From Pseudomonas vlassakiae (GTDB lineage Bacteria; Pseudomonadota; Gammaproteobacteria; Pseudomonadales; Pseudomonadaceae), in NCBI RefSeq assembly GCF_014269035.2, contig NZ_JABWRP020000003.1, positions 1 to 64,000 of the forward strand: 64,000 bases of DNA, in the 5' to 3' direction. The notes below the pieces were generated by a model. It saw only the letters and a program-made list of their open reading frames with translations. It was not told where the DNA came from and did not search any database. Below, one piece after another: positions 15,912-25,074 of the stretch. Within the stretch, counting starts at the first letter, position 1. Every line of letters starts with the position of its first letter. The position numbers were made by a program, and so were the translations under genes.

Positions 15912-17570
15912 ATGCTGACCCTGCTCAACCTGCTCTCTGCCGTAGCCTTGCTGGTGTGGGGCACGCATATCGTTCGTACCGGCATCCTCAGGGTGTTCGG
16001 CTCCAACCTGCGCCGCGTGCTCGGCCAGAACATGAACCGTCGGCCACTGGCGTTCATCGCCGGCATCGTGGTCACTGCCGTGGTGCAGAGCAGCAATGCC
16101 ACCGCCATGCTGGTGACCTCCTTCGTCGGTCAGGGCCTGATGGCCATGACCCCAGCGCTGGCGATCATGCTCGGTGCCGACGTGGGTACCGCGCTGATGG
16201 CGCGGGTACTGACCCTGGACTTGTCGTGGCTATCGCCGCTGCTGGTGTTCCTCGGGGTGATCTTCTTCCTCTCGCGCAAACAGACCCGTGCTGGCCAGTT
16301 GGGCCGCGTGGGGATCGGCCTGGGCCTGATCATCCTGGCCTTGCAGCTGATCGTACAGGCGGCGACGCCGATCACCCATGCACAAGGGGTGAAGGTGCTG
16401 TTCGCATCGTTGACCGGCGACATCATGCTCGACGCCCTGGTAGGTGCGCTGTTCGCCATGGTGTCGTATTCCAGCCTGGCTGCCGTGCTGCTTACCGCGA
16501 CCCTGGCTGGGGCCGAAGTCATCAGCCTCCCGGTGGCCATCGGCCTGGTCGTTGGCGCCAACATCGGCAGCGGCCTGCTGGCCTTCATCAGCACCAGCAT
16601 GCAGAACGCCGCTGGGCGCCGCGTGGCCCTGGGCAGCCTGTTGTACAAGCTGATCGGCCTGGTGCTGATCATCCCCGTGCTGCATCCGCTGGTGGAGTGG
16701 ATGGACAGCCTGAGCTTCAGCCCACAGGAGCTGGTAATCGGTTTCCACCTGCTCTACAACACCCTGCGCTGCCTGATCATGCTGCCGACGGTCAACCCCA
16801 TGGGCCGCCTGTGCAACACACTGCTACCCGAACGCGAGGCTGGCAACGGCCAGATACGCCCGCGCCATCTCGATGCTTCGGCGCTGGCCACGCCTAGCCT
16901 GGCCTTGGCCAATGCCGCCCGTGAAACCCTGCGTCTGGGTGACATCGTCGACAGCCTGCTGGAAGCCATGCTTGGCGCCTTGCGCGGTACCCATACCGCC
17001 ATGCCCCAGCAGGTGCGGGCCTTGAGCGAAGATGCCGAAGCGCTGTACAGCGCGATCAAACTGTACCTGGCGCAGATGCCGCGGGAAGACCTCAGCGACC
17101 AGGACAACCGGCGCTGGGCCGAAATCATCGAGCTGGCGATCAACCTGAAGCTAGCCTGCGACCTGATCGAACGCATGCTGCGCAAGGTGCAACAGCAGAA
17201 GACCAGCCAGCGCCGGGAGTTCTCCCAGGTCGGCCTGGAGGAACTCACCGGGCTGCAGGAGCAATTGCTGGCCAACCTGCGTCTGGGGCTGTCGGTGTTT
17301 CTCAGTGCCGACCCGGAAAGCGCACGCCTGCTGCTGCGGGAAAAGCGCCGTTTCCGCGCCCAGGAACGGCGCCTGGCGCATGCCCATGTCAGCCGTTTGC
17401 AACGTAAGGTGGTGCAAAGTATCGAGACGAGTTCGCTACACTTGGAGCTCATCGCCGACATGAAGCGGTTGAACTCTTTGTTCTGCAGCAGTGCCTATGT
17501 GGTACTGGGTGGCTCGGACACTGGCGGGCTGCTGCTCGACAGCGTCCCGGAAGACGCCCACCTGTCCTGA
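15912..17570 (+). CDS. Na+/phosphate cotransporter (NptA/YjbB family) with PhoU-like C-terminus
   Basis: This 552-residue protein has N-terminal membrane repeats of the Na/Pi cotransporter family (about residues 1-300). The first repeat has the classic VVQSSNATAML. In the second repeat the matching site reads MVSYSSLAAVLL, so the usual QSS is changed to SYSS. The C-terminal 230 residues (from about 320) are helical with PhoU-like heptads. Homologs mostly export phosphate or regulate phosphate balance. The ATG at 15912 follows AGGGGGG. No convincing Pho box was found upstream. Confidence 0.82.
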   Translation: MLTLLNLLSAVALLVWGTHIVRTGILRVFGSNLRRVLGQNMNRRPLAFIAGIVVTAVVQSSNATAMLVTSFVGQGLMAMTPALAIMLGADVGTALMARVLTLDLSWLSPLLVFLGVIFFLSRKQTRAGQLGRVGIGLGLIILALQLIVQAATPITHAQGVKVLFASLTGDIMLDALVGALFAMVSYSSLAAVLLTATLAGAEVISLPVAIGLVVGANIGSGLLAFISTSMQNAAGRRVALGSLLYKLIGLVLIIPVLHPLVEWMDSLSFSPQELVIGFHLLYNTLRCLIMLPTVNPMGRLCNTLLPEREAGNGQIRPRHLDASALATPSLALANAARETLRLGDIVDSLLEAMLGALRGTHTAMPQQVRALSEDAEALYSAIKLYLAQMPREDLSDQDNRRWAEIIELAINLKLACDLIERMLRKVQQQKTSQRREFSQVGLEELTGLQEQLLANLRLGLSVFLSADPESARLLLREKRRFRAQERRLAHAHVSRLQRKVVQSIETSSLHLELIADMKRLNSLFCSSAYVVLGGSDTGGLLLDSVPEDAHLS

Positions 17571-17600
17571 TCTCGCACACCTGGAGACCGTCGCTCGCCC

Positions 17601-19007
17601 ATGCGTTGCCTGATGTTCGTTTGCCTGCTGATCTGCAGCCTGCCCTCATTTGCCCTCGATCGCTCGCGGGTCGAGGGTTACCTGTTGCCCAATGGCCTGC
17701 AGGTGATCCTGAAATCCGGTTACGAGCGCGACCATGTGGCGATCCGCCTGGTGGTAGGGGTTGGCCTGGATGACTTCGACTGCGAGCAGAAAGAGCTGCC
17801 GCACCTGCTCGAACACCTGCTGTTCACTGGCATCGATGCAACCGGTGAAGGCGGCCTGGAAGAACGCTTGCAAAGCCTGGGGGGCGAGTGGAACGCCTAC
17901 ACCAGCAGCGCCGACACGACGTTTGTCATCGAGGCGCCGGCACGCAACCAGCGCAAGGTGCTCGACCTGTTGCTGGCGATCATCCGCGACACCCGTATCG
18001 ACGCCAAAGCCCTGGCCACGGCCAAGCGCATCATCGAACGCGAGGATGGCGGCCACTATGGCCACCTGCAGCGCTGGCTCGACCGTCAGGACATCGGCCA
18101 CCCGGCCAGCGATCAGTTGGCCACCGAGCTAGGCCTGAAATGCCCCGAGCGCTCCAACGTCGCGGATATGACCCTGGAGCAGGTAAAAAGCCTGCGTGAC
18201 CGCTGGTACGCCGCCAATAACATGACCCTGATCGTCGTCGGCGGCCTGGATCGGCTGCTGCCGGCCTATCTGGAGCGTACCTTCGGCGAACTGCCTGCCA
18301 CCGAGCCGGAAGAGCGGCGCAACCTTGAAAGCATCAGCGAACAGGCCGAGCAGCGCCGCGACCTGACCCATGGCCTGTTGGGCGATAGCGTCAAGTTGCA
18401 TTGGCTGTTCATCGAGCCGGTTCTGGACAATGACCATCAACAGACCCTTGACCTGCTGTCGCGCTACCTCGACTGGGCCTTGTACGACCAGCTGCGCCTG
18501 CGCAACGGCCTGTCGTATGGGCCGTCGGTACAACGTGAGAGCTTTGGCGACAGCGGCATGCTGAGCCTCAATGCCGACCTTGAGCGCGAGGATATCGACC
18601 ACGCCGTGAAGGTCATGCAGCAGCTGTTCGATCACCTGCGCAAGGAAGGTCTCGACCCGGATACCTTTGCCCGCATCAAGGATGCCGCCGTGGCCAAGGA
18701 AAGCTGGAGCACTCAGGGCAACAGTGCGCTGGCCGATTATTACTGGGGGGCGCTGAACGATTACAACAACGGCCGCTTTGCCGACCCGGCACGCAAGCTG
18801 CGCCAGGTGACGCTGGAAGAGGCCAATGCGGCCCTGAAGGAATTGCTCAAGGATCAGGGCTACCTGCGGATCGAAAAGCCGTTCCTTGGGTATGACGAAC
18901 TCTATGGCCTGGTTGCCTTGCTGGTGGGGCTGATTCTGGCGCTTGGGCTGTTACGCTGGCGGCGGCACAACCCGGAACGACCGAGTGGTGCTACACGGCA
19001 GCAGTGA
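17601..19007 (+). CDS. M16-family zinc metallopeptidase, membrane-anchored
   Basis: This 468-residue protein starts with a signal peptide (MRCLMFVCLLICSLPSFA). The inverted zinc motif HLLEH (H68, E71, H72) and downstream glutamates (E146/E148 in KRIIEREDGG) complete the M16 active site. An inactive second M16 lobe follows (about 200-420). A C-terminal hydrophobic helix (YGLVALLVGLILALGLL) then RWRRH would tether it to the inner membrane with the catalytic part in the periplasm. It starts 30 bases after the phosphate transporter and may share its transcript. Substrate unknown. Confidence 0.86.
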   Translation: MRCLMFVCLLICSLPSFALDRSRVEGYLLPNGLQVILKSGYERDHVAIRLVVGVGLDDFDCEQKELPHLLEHLLFTGIDATGEGGLEERLQSLGGEWNAYTSSADTTFVIEAPARNQRKVLDLLLAIIRDTRIDAKALATAKRIIEREDGGHYGHLQRWLDRQDIGHPASDQLATELGLKCPERSNVADMTLEQVKSLRDRWYAANNMTLIVVGGLDRLLPAYLERTFGELPATEPEERRNLESISEQAEQRRDLTHGLLGDSVKLHWLFIEPVLDNDHQQTLDLLSRYLDWALYDQLRLRNGLSYGPSVQRESFGDSGMLSLNADLEREDIDHAVKVMQQLFDHLRKEGLDPDTFARIKDAAVAKESWSTQGNSALADYYWGALNDYNNGRFADPARKLRQVTLEEANAALKELLKDQGYLRIEKPFLGYDELYGLVALLVGLILALGLLRWRRHNPERPSGATRQQ

Positions 19008-19031
19008 ATCGGCGGTATCCTTTTGCCAGTA

Positions 19032-19067
19032 CCGGCCCTTTCGCGGGCAAACCCGCGAAGAGGCCGG
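19032..19067. repeat. REP hairpin
   Basis: This imperfect palindrome (CCGGCCCTTTCGCGGGC, then AA, then ACCCGCGAAGAGGCCGG) is a classic P. putida REP core with GCGGGT/ACCCGC arms. It lies in the 91-bp gap between the M16 gene and the DUF5924 gene. Confidence 0.75.
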
Positions 19068-19098
19068 CACAGCCACTTCCTATTGTTGTTTTAGACCC

Positions 19099-20121
19099 AT
19101 GCCTCCAATACCCCACTTCGTCCAGCGCGCCATCGAACTGCTCAAACGCTATCCCGGCGTCATCGCGCTCGGTGGCTTCCTTTCCGGTATCGGCAGCTTC
19201 ATCCTGGTCGATCGCCAGGCCAGCCTGGCCAGCTGGATCGCCATCCTCATGCTGGTCAGCTGGGTCTGGCTGATGCTGGAAAATACCCTGACCGGTCTGT
19301 TCGCTCGCACCTTCAACCGCGAGATCCCGCAGCCGTTGCTGCGCTACGCAACGCAGATGATTCACCAGGAAAGCCTGTTCTTCGTCCTGCCGTTCTTCTT
19401 CATCACCACCACCTGGAACAGCGGCCAGCTGGTCTTCACTGGCTTGCTTGGGGCCGCCGGGCTCGTTTCGATCATCGACCCGCTCTACTACAAGTGGCTG
19501 GCACCCCGGCGCTGGCTGTTCCTTGCACTGCACACCCTGACCCTGTTCGCCGCACTGCTCACCGCGCTGCCGATCATCCTGCACCTGACCACTGCACAGA
19601 GTTTCAAGCTGTCATTGATCGCCGCCATGGCACTGTCGTTCCCAAGCCTGATCAGCAGCTTCCCGGTCAATACCTGGCGCCGCGGCGTGGCACTGGTACT
19701 GGTGACCCTCGCGGTGGGCGGCAGTGGCTGGTTGCTGCGTTCGTGGGTGCCGCCGGCAACACTGTGGATGACGGACGTGGCGGTCAGCACCGAAGTACTC
19801 AATCGTCAACCCGGCGAATCGCTGGAAGAGGTGGCCGCCAGCCGCATCCGCAGCAACGGCCTGTACGCCTATACCGCAATCAACGCGCCGCGCGGCCTGG
19901 ACGAACGCATCTACCATGTGTGGCAGAAGGACGGCCAGGAAGTCGATCGCATTGCCCTGGATATCCACGGCGGGCGCAAGGAAGGCTACCGTGCCTGGAC
20001 CCACAAGCAGAACTTCCCACCCAACCCGGTGGGCAAGTGGCAGGTCCGGGTGCTGACCGAGGACGGCCAGATGATCGGCGTGCTGCGCTTCAAGGTGGTG
20101 GACGACGCGCCTGCGCCGTGA
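19099..20121 (+). CDS. DUF5924/DUF2914 membrane protein
   Basis: This 340-residue protein begins MPPIPHFVQRAIELLKRYPG and has about seven hydrophobic segments up to residue 225 (DUF5924). A soluble C-terminal domain (about 235-335) follows, with VSTEVLNRQPGE, YHVWQKDGQEVDRIALDIHGGRKEGYRAWTHKQNFPPNPVGKWQVRVLTEDGQMIG. This is the DUF2914 fold, often periplasmic. An upstream in-frame extension exists, but it overlaps the M16 gene and the REP, so I reject it. The ribosome site is weak. No function known. Confidence 0.78.
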   Translation: MPPIPHFVQRAIELLKRYPGVIALGGFLSGIGSFILVDRQASLASWIAILMLVSWVWLMLENTLTGLFARTFNREIPQPLLRYATQMIHQESLFFVLPFFFITTTWNSGQLVFTGLLGAAGLVSIIDPLYYKWLAPRRWLFLALHTLTLFAALLTALPIILHLTTAQSFKLSLIAAMALSFPSLISSFPVNTWRRGVALVLVTLAVGGSGWLLRSWVPPATLWMTDVAVSTEVLNRQPGESLEEVAASRIRSNGLYAYTAINAPRGLDERIYHVWQKDGQEVDRIALDIHGGRKEGYRAWTHKQNFPPNPVGKWQVRVLTEDGQMIGVLRFKVVDDAPAP

Positions 20122-20202
20122 CGCTGGGCGCACGACAGCACATTTTCAACAAACCGCTCCATGCCCGCTGCGCTATGATCAGCCTCTAGCCCAGCCGGAT
20201 GC

Positions 20203-21336
20203 ATGGAGCCTATGACCACCCCCAGCGCCACCCTGGACACCCGTTGCCAACCGGCCTGCCTGCGGATCGCAGGTGACTGGACCCTGGCTCACTACGCCAG
20301 CCTCAAGCGCGACAGCGAGCGCCTGCGCACGCAGTATGGTGCCGACACCATCGCCGACCTCAGCCAGCTGGGCCGCCTGGACACCGCCGGGGCCTCGCTG
20401 CTGGCCGAACTGCTTGGCTCCGAGCGCCTCTCGCAGTGCACCCATGGCCTGCCCGAAGCCAGTCGTGCCCTGCTCAAGAATGTGTACTGCTCGGTGCAGG
20501 ACTACTGTATCCCGGTCAAGCAGCCCGAGCGCAACGTGGTGCTGGTGCTGCTGGAGCGTATCGGTTGCGCGGTCGGCACGCTGTGGCAGGACACCCTGCA
20601 GCTGCTCGGCTTCCTCGGCCTGATCATCGAAACCCTGCTGCGCCGCCTGCTGCAGCCACACCGCTGGCGCGTCACCCCGGTGGTCGCGCACATCGAGCAG
20701 ACCGGGCTGGACGCAGCCCCCATCGTGGCCTTGCTGACCTTTCTGGTCGGCGCCGTGGTGGCCTTTCTTGGCGCCACGGTGCTGGCCGACTTCGGTGCAA
20801 CCGTGTTCACCGTCGACCTGGTGGCCTTCTCGTTCCTTCGCGAATTCGCCGTACTGCTGACCGCCATTCTCATGGCCGGGCGCACCGCCAGTGCCTTCAC
20901 CGCACAGATCGGCTCGATGAAGGCCAATGAAGAGATCGATGCCATCCGCACCTTGGGCCTTAACCCCATCGAGCTGCTGGTGGTGCCGCGGGTACTGGCG
21001 CTGCTGATCTCGCTGCCCTTGCTGACCTTCGTCGCGATGATCTGCGGCATCGTCGGGGGAGCGGTGGTCTGTGCCCTGTCACTGGGGATATCGCCGGCCA
21101 TGTTCCTGTCGCTGCTGCAATCCGACATCGGTGTGCAGCACTTCCTGGTCGGCCTGGCCAAGGCGCCGATCTTCGCCTTCCTGATCGCCGCCATCGGTTG
21201 CCTCGAAGGCTTCAAGGTCAGCGGCAGCGCCGAATCGGTCGGTGCCCACACCACTTCCAGCGTGGTGCAATCGATTTTCGTGGTCATCGTGCTGGATGCG
21301 GTGGCAGCGCTGTTCTGCATGGAGATGGGCTGGTGA
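20203..21336 (+). CDS. MlaE-type ABC permease with N-terminal STAS domain
   Basis: This 377-residue protein fuses a STAS-like domain (about residues 10-100; TIADLSQLGRLDTAGASLLAELL is the typical STAS core) to a MlaE permease domain (about 125-377). The permease shows FLREFAVLLTAILMAGRTASAFTAQIGSMKANEEIDAI, the family hallmark that contacts the ATPase. In the E. coli Mla system the STAS protein MlaB is separate. The start may instead be the ATG at 20212. It is the first gene of a four-gene MCE lipid-transport operon. Confidence 0.88.
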   Translation: MEPMTTPSATLDTRCQPACLRIAGDWTLAHYASLKRDSERLRTQYGADTIADLSQLGRLDTAGASLLAELLGSERLSQCTHGLPEASRALLKNVYCSVQDYCIPVKQPERNVVLVLLERIGCAVGTLWQDTLQLLGFLGLIIETLLRRLLQPHRWRVTPVVAHIEQTGLDAAPIVALLTFLVGAVVAFLGATVLADFGATVFTVDLVAFSFLREFAVLLTAILMAGRTASAFTAQIGSMKANEEIDAIRTLGLNPIELLVVPRVLALLISLPLLTFVAMICGIVGGAVVCALSLGISPAMFLSLLQSDIGVQHFLVGLAKAPIFAFLIAAIGCLEGFKVSGSAESVGAHTTSSVVQSIFVVIVLDAVAALFCMEMGW

Positions 21337-22124
21337 GTGGCCGGGAAGCGGTGATCGAAGCACGGGGCATCTGCAATCGCTTCGGTAGCCAGGTGGTGCA
21401 CAAGGATCTTGACCTCGATCTGTACCGCGGCGAAATCCTCGCGGTGGTCGGTGGGTCGGGGAGCGGCAAGTCGGTGCTGCTGCGCAGCATCATCGGCCTG
21501 CGCCGCCCTGACGACGGGCAGATCAAGGTATTCGGCGAAGACCTGGCCGGTTTGCGCGAGCAACAGCGTTCACTGGTCGAACGCCGCTTCGGTGTGCTGT
21601 TCCAGAAAGGTGCGCTGTTCTCGTCGTTGACCGTGACCGAAAACGTCGCCCTGCCGCTGATCGAGCACGCTGGCCTGTCGCGCGCCGATGCCGAACACCT
21701 GGCCGGGGTCAAGCTGGCCTTGGCTGGCCTGCCCATCTCCGCTGCCGACAAATACCCTGCGTCGCTCTCTGGCGGCATGATCAAGCGCGCCGCCCTGGCG
21801 CGCGCGCTGGCACTGGACCCGGACATCCTGTTCCTCGACGAGCCCACCGCCGGCCTCGACCCGATCGGTGCTGCCGCCTTCGATCAGTTGATCCTGACCC
21901 TGCGCGATGCCTTGGGCCTGAGCGTATTCCTGATCACCCATGATCTCGACACCCTCTACACCATTACCGATCGCATCGCCGTGTTGTCACAGAAGAAGGT
22001 GCTGGTCGCCGGCCCTCTGGCCGAAGTCGAGCAGACCAACGACCCCTGGATCCACGAGTACTTTCACGGCCCACGCGGGCGCGCAGCGGAACACGCCGCC
22101 GCCAACGCCGGGCAGGAGCGCTGA
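21333..22124 (+). CDS. ABC transporter ATPase (MlaF-like)
   Basis: This is a 263-residue ATPase with Walker A GGSGSGKS (40-47), signature LSGGM (145-149) and Walker B DILFLDE (164-170), in the form seen in MlaF. It starts at a GTG that overlaps the permease stop by four bases, so the two are translationally coupled. It would energise phospholipid or other lipid transfer between the inner and outer membranes with the MCE protein encoded next. Direction of transport is not known from sequence. Confidence 0.9.
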   Translation: MSGREAVIEARGICNRFGSQVVHKDLDLDLYRGEILAVVGGSGSGKSVLLRSIIGLRRPDDGQIKVFGEDLAGLREQQRSLVERRFGVLFQKGALFSSLTVTENVALPLIEHAGLSRADAEHLAGVKLALAGLPISAADKYPASLSGGMIKRAALARALALDPDILFLDEPTAGLDPIGAAAFDQLILTLRDALGLSVFLITHDLDTLYTITDRIAVLSQKKVLVAGPLAEVEQTNDPWIHEYFHGPRGRAAEHAAANAGQER

Positions 22125-22127
22125 ACA

Positions 22128-23066
22128 ATGGAAACCCGAGCTCATCACGTCCTGATTGGCCTGGTCACGGTGCTGGTGGTAGCGGGCGCCATGCTGTTCG
22201 GCCTGTGGCTGACCAAGTCCAGCGTCGACGACGCCTTCAAGGACTACGAAGTGATCTTCAACGAAGCCGTCTCTGGGCTGTCTCGGGGCAGCCCGGTGCA
22301 GTACAACGGCATCAAGGTCGGCGATGTCACCAGCCTGCGCCTAGACCCGAAAGACCCACGCCGGGTGCTAGCCCGCGTGCGCCTGAGCGGTGACACCCCG
22401 GTCAAGGAAGACACCCAGGCCAAGCTGACCCTGGCCGGGGTCACCGGCAACTCGTTCATCCAGCTCAGCGGCGGCACGCCGCACAGCCCGGAACTCAAGG
22501 GCAAGGACGGCAAGCTGCCGGTGATCGTCGCCTCACCGTCGCCTATCTCACGCCTGCTCAATGACAGCAGTGACCTGGTGACCAACATCAACATGCTGCT
22601 GCACAACGCCACGCAGATGTTCTCGGACAGCAACATCGAGCACCTGAGCAACACCCTGGCCAACCTCGACCAGACCACCGCTGCCTTCGCCAACCAGAAC
22701 GGCGGTGTCAGCGAGGCAATCGCCCAGCTGGCCCAGGTCGGCAAGCAGGCCAATGCCACCCTGGCCGAAACCCAGGCGCTGATGCGCAATGCCAACGGCC
22801 TGCTCGGCACCCAGGGCAAGCAAGCCATCGGCAGCGCCGAGCAGGCCATGCAGTCGCTGGCCGACAGCGCCGCGACCCTCAACAGCCTGCTGCAAGACAA
22901 TCGCCAGTCCATCGACGACGGCGCCCAGGGGCTCAACCAGCTGACCCCGGCCATCCGCGAGCTGCGCGAAACCCTCAATTCGCTCAAGGGTATTTCCCGG
23001 CGCCTGGAAGCTGACCCGAGCGGCTACCTGCTGGGCCGTGACAACAACAAGGAGTTCCAGCCATGA
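22128..23066 (+). CDS. MCE-domain periplasmic lipid-transport protein (MlaD-like)
   Basis: This 312-residue protein has an N-terminal membrane anchor (about residues 9-27) and one MCE domain (about 40-120, with FNEAVSGLSRGSPVQYNGIKVGDVTSLRL). A long helical C-terminal region (about 150-290) is rich in N, Q and A, with amphipathic repeats. Such a tail could form the coiled shaft or needle seen in PqiB-like MCE assemblies. GGAG lies before the ATG, 3 bases after the ATPase stop, and the stop overlaps the lipoprotein gene. Confidence 0.9.
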   Translation: METRAHHVLIGLVTVLVVAGAMLFGLWLTKSSVDDAFKDYEVIFNEAVSGLSRGSPVQYNGIKVGDVTSLRLDPKDPRRVLARVRLSGDTPVKEDTQAKLTLAGVTGNSFIQLSGGTPHSPELKGKDGKLPVIVASPSPISRLLNDSSDLVTNINMLLHNATQMFSDSNIEHLSNTLANLDQTTAAFANQNGGVSEAIAQLAQVGKQANATLAETQALMRNANGLLGTQGKQAIGSAEQAMQSLADSAATLNSLLQDNRQSIDDGAQGLNQLTPAIRELRETLNSLKGISRRLEADPSGYLLGRDNNKEFQP

Positions 23067-23698
23067 CCCCATCGCTGCGCCTGCTGGCCCTGACGGCCGC
23101 CTTGAGCCTGGCCAGCGCCTGCTCGATCCTGCCGCAGAGCGAACCGGTGGATGTCTACCGCCTGCCGGTCAACCAGGCCAGCCACAGCAGCAACCCGGTG
23201 GCCTGGTCCCTGCGCCTCAACAAGCCACTGGCCAGCGAAGTGCTGGCCGGGCCACGCATCGCAGTGATCCCCCACGGCGATGTGATCAGCAGCTACAAGG
23301 GCGCCCGCTGGAGCGACCCGGTTCCGTTACTGGTGCGCAACCGCTTGCTCGATGGCTTCCAGCGCGACGGCCGGGTGCAGCGGCTGAGCGCTGACGACAG
23401 CAACCTGCAGGCCGATTACGAGCTGAGCGGCGAACTGCAGGCGTTCCAGAGCGAGTACCAGCCAGGGGGCAAGGTGGACGTGGTGATCCGCTACGACGCA
23501 CGCCTGGTGCAAGGCCGCAGCCAGCGCATCCTCAGCAGCAAACGCTTCGAAGTACGCCAGCCGCTGGCGGATACCCAGGTGTCAGCCGTGGTCGCCGGCT
23601 TTGGCGCAGCCAGCGATCAGCTGGCCAGGCTGGTGGTGAACTGGACCGTAGCGCAAAGCAGCCAGGCTCAGCATCAGGTTCAGGCAAAGAACCAGTAG
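23063..23698 (+). CDS. ABC-type transport auxiliary lipoprotein (PqiC/DUF330 family)
   Basis: This 211-residue protein has a lipobox LASAC with Cys20. The mature part has PVDVYRLP, GPRIAVIPHGDVISSYKGARWSDPVPLLVRNRLLDGF and QRILSSKRFEVRQPL, typical of ABC-type auxiliary lipoproteins. It probably sits on the inner face of the outer membrane and receives lipid from the MCE protein. It overlaps the MCE gene by four bases (ATGA). Its last 19 bases overlap the 3' end of the convergent gene at 23680. Confidence 0.88.
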   Translation: MTPSLRLLALTAALSLASACSILPQSEPVDVYRLPVNQASHSSNPVAWSLRLNKPLASEVLAGPRIAVIPHGDVISSYKGARWSDPVPLLVRNRLLDGFQRDGRVQRLSADDSNLQADYELSGELQAFQSEYQPGGKVDVVIRYDARLVQGRSQRILSSKRFEVRQPLADTQVSAVVAGFGAASDQLARLVVNWTVAQSSQAQHQVQAKNQ

Positions 23699-24909
23699 CA
23701 GACGCAGATGGCTGCGATCACACCGGCCAGCTCGGCCAGCAGGGCACAGCCAACGGCGTGGCGCACACGCTGGATGCCGACTGCGCCGAAATAGACCGCC
23801 ACCACGTAGAACGTGGTTTCGGTGCTGCCTTGAATCGTCGCTGCCACCAAGGCCGGGAAGCTGTCGACGCCGTGGGTCTGCATGGTCTCGATCAGCATGG
23901 CCCGCGCCGCGCTACCGGAAAACGGCTTGACCAGCGCCGTGGGCAGGCCCTCGACAAAGCGGGTATCCAGGCCCGCCCAGTCGACTGCGTGGCGAATGCC
24001 ATCCAGGGCCAGCTCGAGTGCGCCCGACGCCCGCAGCACGCCCACCGCGACCAGCATGGCCACGAGGTAAGGCAGCAGGCTCTTGGCCACGTCGAAACCT
24101 TCCTTGGCGCCCTCGACGAAGGTTTCGTATACCGGCACCCGCTTCAGCGCGCCGACCAGCAGAAACAGAATGATCACGCCGAACAAAGTCAGGTTGCCGA
24201 GGATCGACGACAGGCTGGCCAGCGCGGCCGCCGACAGGGTGCCCAGGAACGCCATGAAGCCGCCCAGCAGCAGCGCACCGGGGATCAGGTAGGCGAGCAC
24301 CACCGGATCCCACAGGCGCAAGCGCTGCATCACCGCCACCGACAGCAGGCCGACCAGGGTCGAGGCACTGGTCGCCAGCAGGATCGGCAGGAACACCAGG
24401 GTAGGGTCGGTGGCGCCTTGCTGGGCGCGGTACATGAAGATGGTCACCGGCAGCAGGGTCAGCGACGAGGCGTTGAGTACCAGGAACAGAATCTGCGCGT
24501 TGCTCGCCGTCGTACTGCTGGGGTTGAGCTCCTGCAGTGCGCGCATGGCCTTCAGGCCGATCGGCGTGGCGGCGTTGTCCAGGCCCAGGCCGTTGGCAGC
24601 GAAGTTCATGGTGATCAGGCCCAGGGCCGGGTGGCCGGGCGGCACCTCCGGCATCAAGCGGGCGAACAGCGGCCCGAGCACCTTGGCCAGCCATTCGACG
24701 ATGCCGGCCTTTTCGGCGATCTTGAGGAAGCCCAGCCACAGGGTCAGGGTGCCGAACAGGAGGACCATGACCTCGACCGACAGTTTGGCCATGGCGAAGA
24801 TGCTCTCGACCATCGCGGCGAAGATGCCGGTATTGCCAGCGACCAGCCATTGGGCCAGGGCGGAGACAGCCGCCACCAGGAAAAAGCCGAGCCAAAGGCC
24901 GTTGAGCAT
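23680..24909 (-). CDS. Fused SpmA/SpmB-like nucleoside-recognition (Gate) membrane protein
   Basis: This 409-residue polytopic protein joins two Gate-domain halves, corresponding to sporulation proteins SpmA (about 1-200; FAANGLGLDNAATPIGLKAM) and SpmB (about 240-409; FSGSAARAMLIETMQTHGVDSFPALVAATIQGSTETTFYVVAVYFGAV). In non-sporulating bacteria its job is unknown; transport of small molecules is likely. The start at 24909 has GGGGGAA upstream; a longer 5' extension would run into a REP element. It converges on, and overlaps by 19 bases, the lipoprotein gene. Confidence 0.82.
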   Translation of the reverse strand: MLNGLWLGFFLVAAVSALAQWLVAGNTGIFAAMVESIFAMAKLSVEVMVLLFGTLTLWLGFLKIAEKAGIVEWLAKVLGPLFARLMPEVPPGHPALGLITMNFAANGLGLDNAATPIGLKAMRALQELNPSSTTASNAQILFLVLNASSLTLLPVTIFMYRAQQGATDPTLVFLPILLATSASTLVGLLSVAVMQRLRLWDPVVLAYLIPGALLLGGFMAFLGTLSAAALASLSSILGNLTLFGVIILFLLVGALKRVPVYETFVEGAKEGFDVAKSLLPYLVAMLVAVGVLRASGALELALDGIRHAVDWAGLDTRFVEGLPTALVKPFSGSAARAMLIETMQTHGVDSFPALVAATIQGSTETTFYVVAVYFGAVGIQRVRHAVGCALLAELAGVIAAICVCYWFFA

Positions 24910-24976
24910 CCGTGTGTTCCCCCTGAAAATTGCCCGCATGATAGCGTATCGTCGCCCCTCACTGGCGACCGAGATA

Positions 24977-25006
24977 CCTGTAGCGGCTTTAGCCGCTCCC
25001 ACAGGG
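24977..25006. repeat. REP element (CGGCTTTAGCCG type)
   Basis: CCTGTAGCGGCTTT then AGCCGCTCCCACAGGG is a single REP unit of the TTTAGCC variety, like the one at 12809. It lies between the start of the Gate protein gene and the gltP terminator. Confidence 0.7.
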
Positions 25007-25031
25007 ACCGCACCAGACTCACAGGCAGCAA

Positions 25032-25055
25032 AAAGCCCCGATACGTCGGGGCTTT
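25032..25055 (-). terminator. terminator of gltP
   Basis: AAAGCCCCG (25032-25040) and CGGGGCTTT (25047-25055) form a 9-bp stem with a 6-base loop. On the minus strand it is followed by a T tract (TTTTTGC), 19 bases after the gltP stop. Confidence 0.88.
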
Positions 25056-25074
25056 CTGGTTCAGCAGGTCAGGC

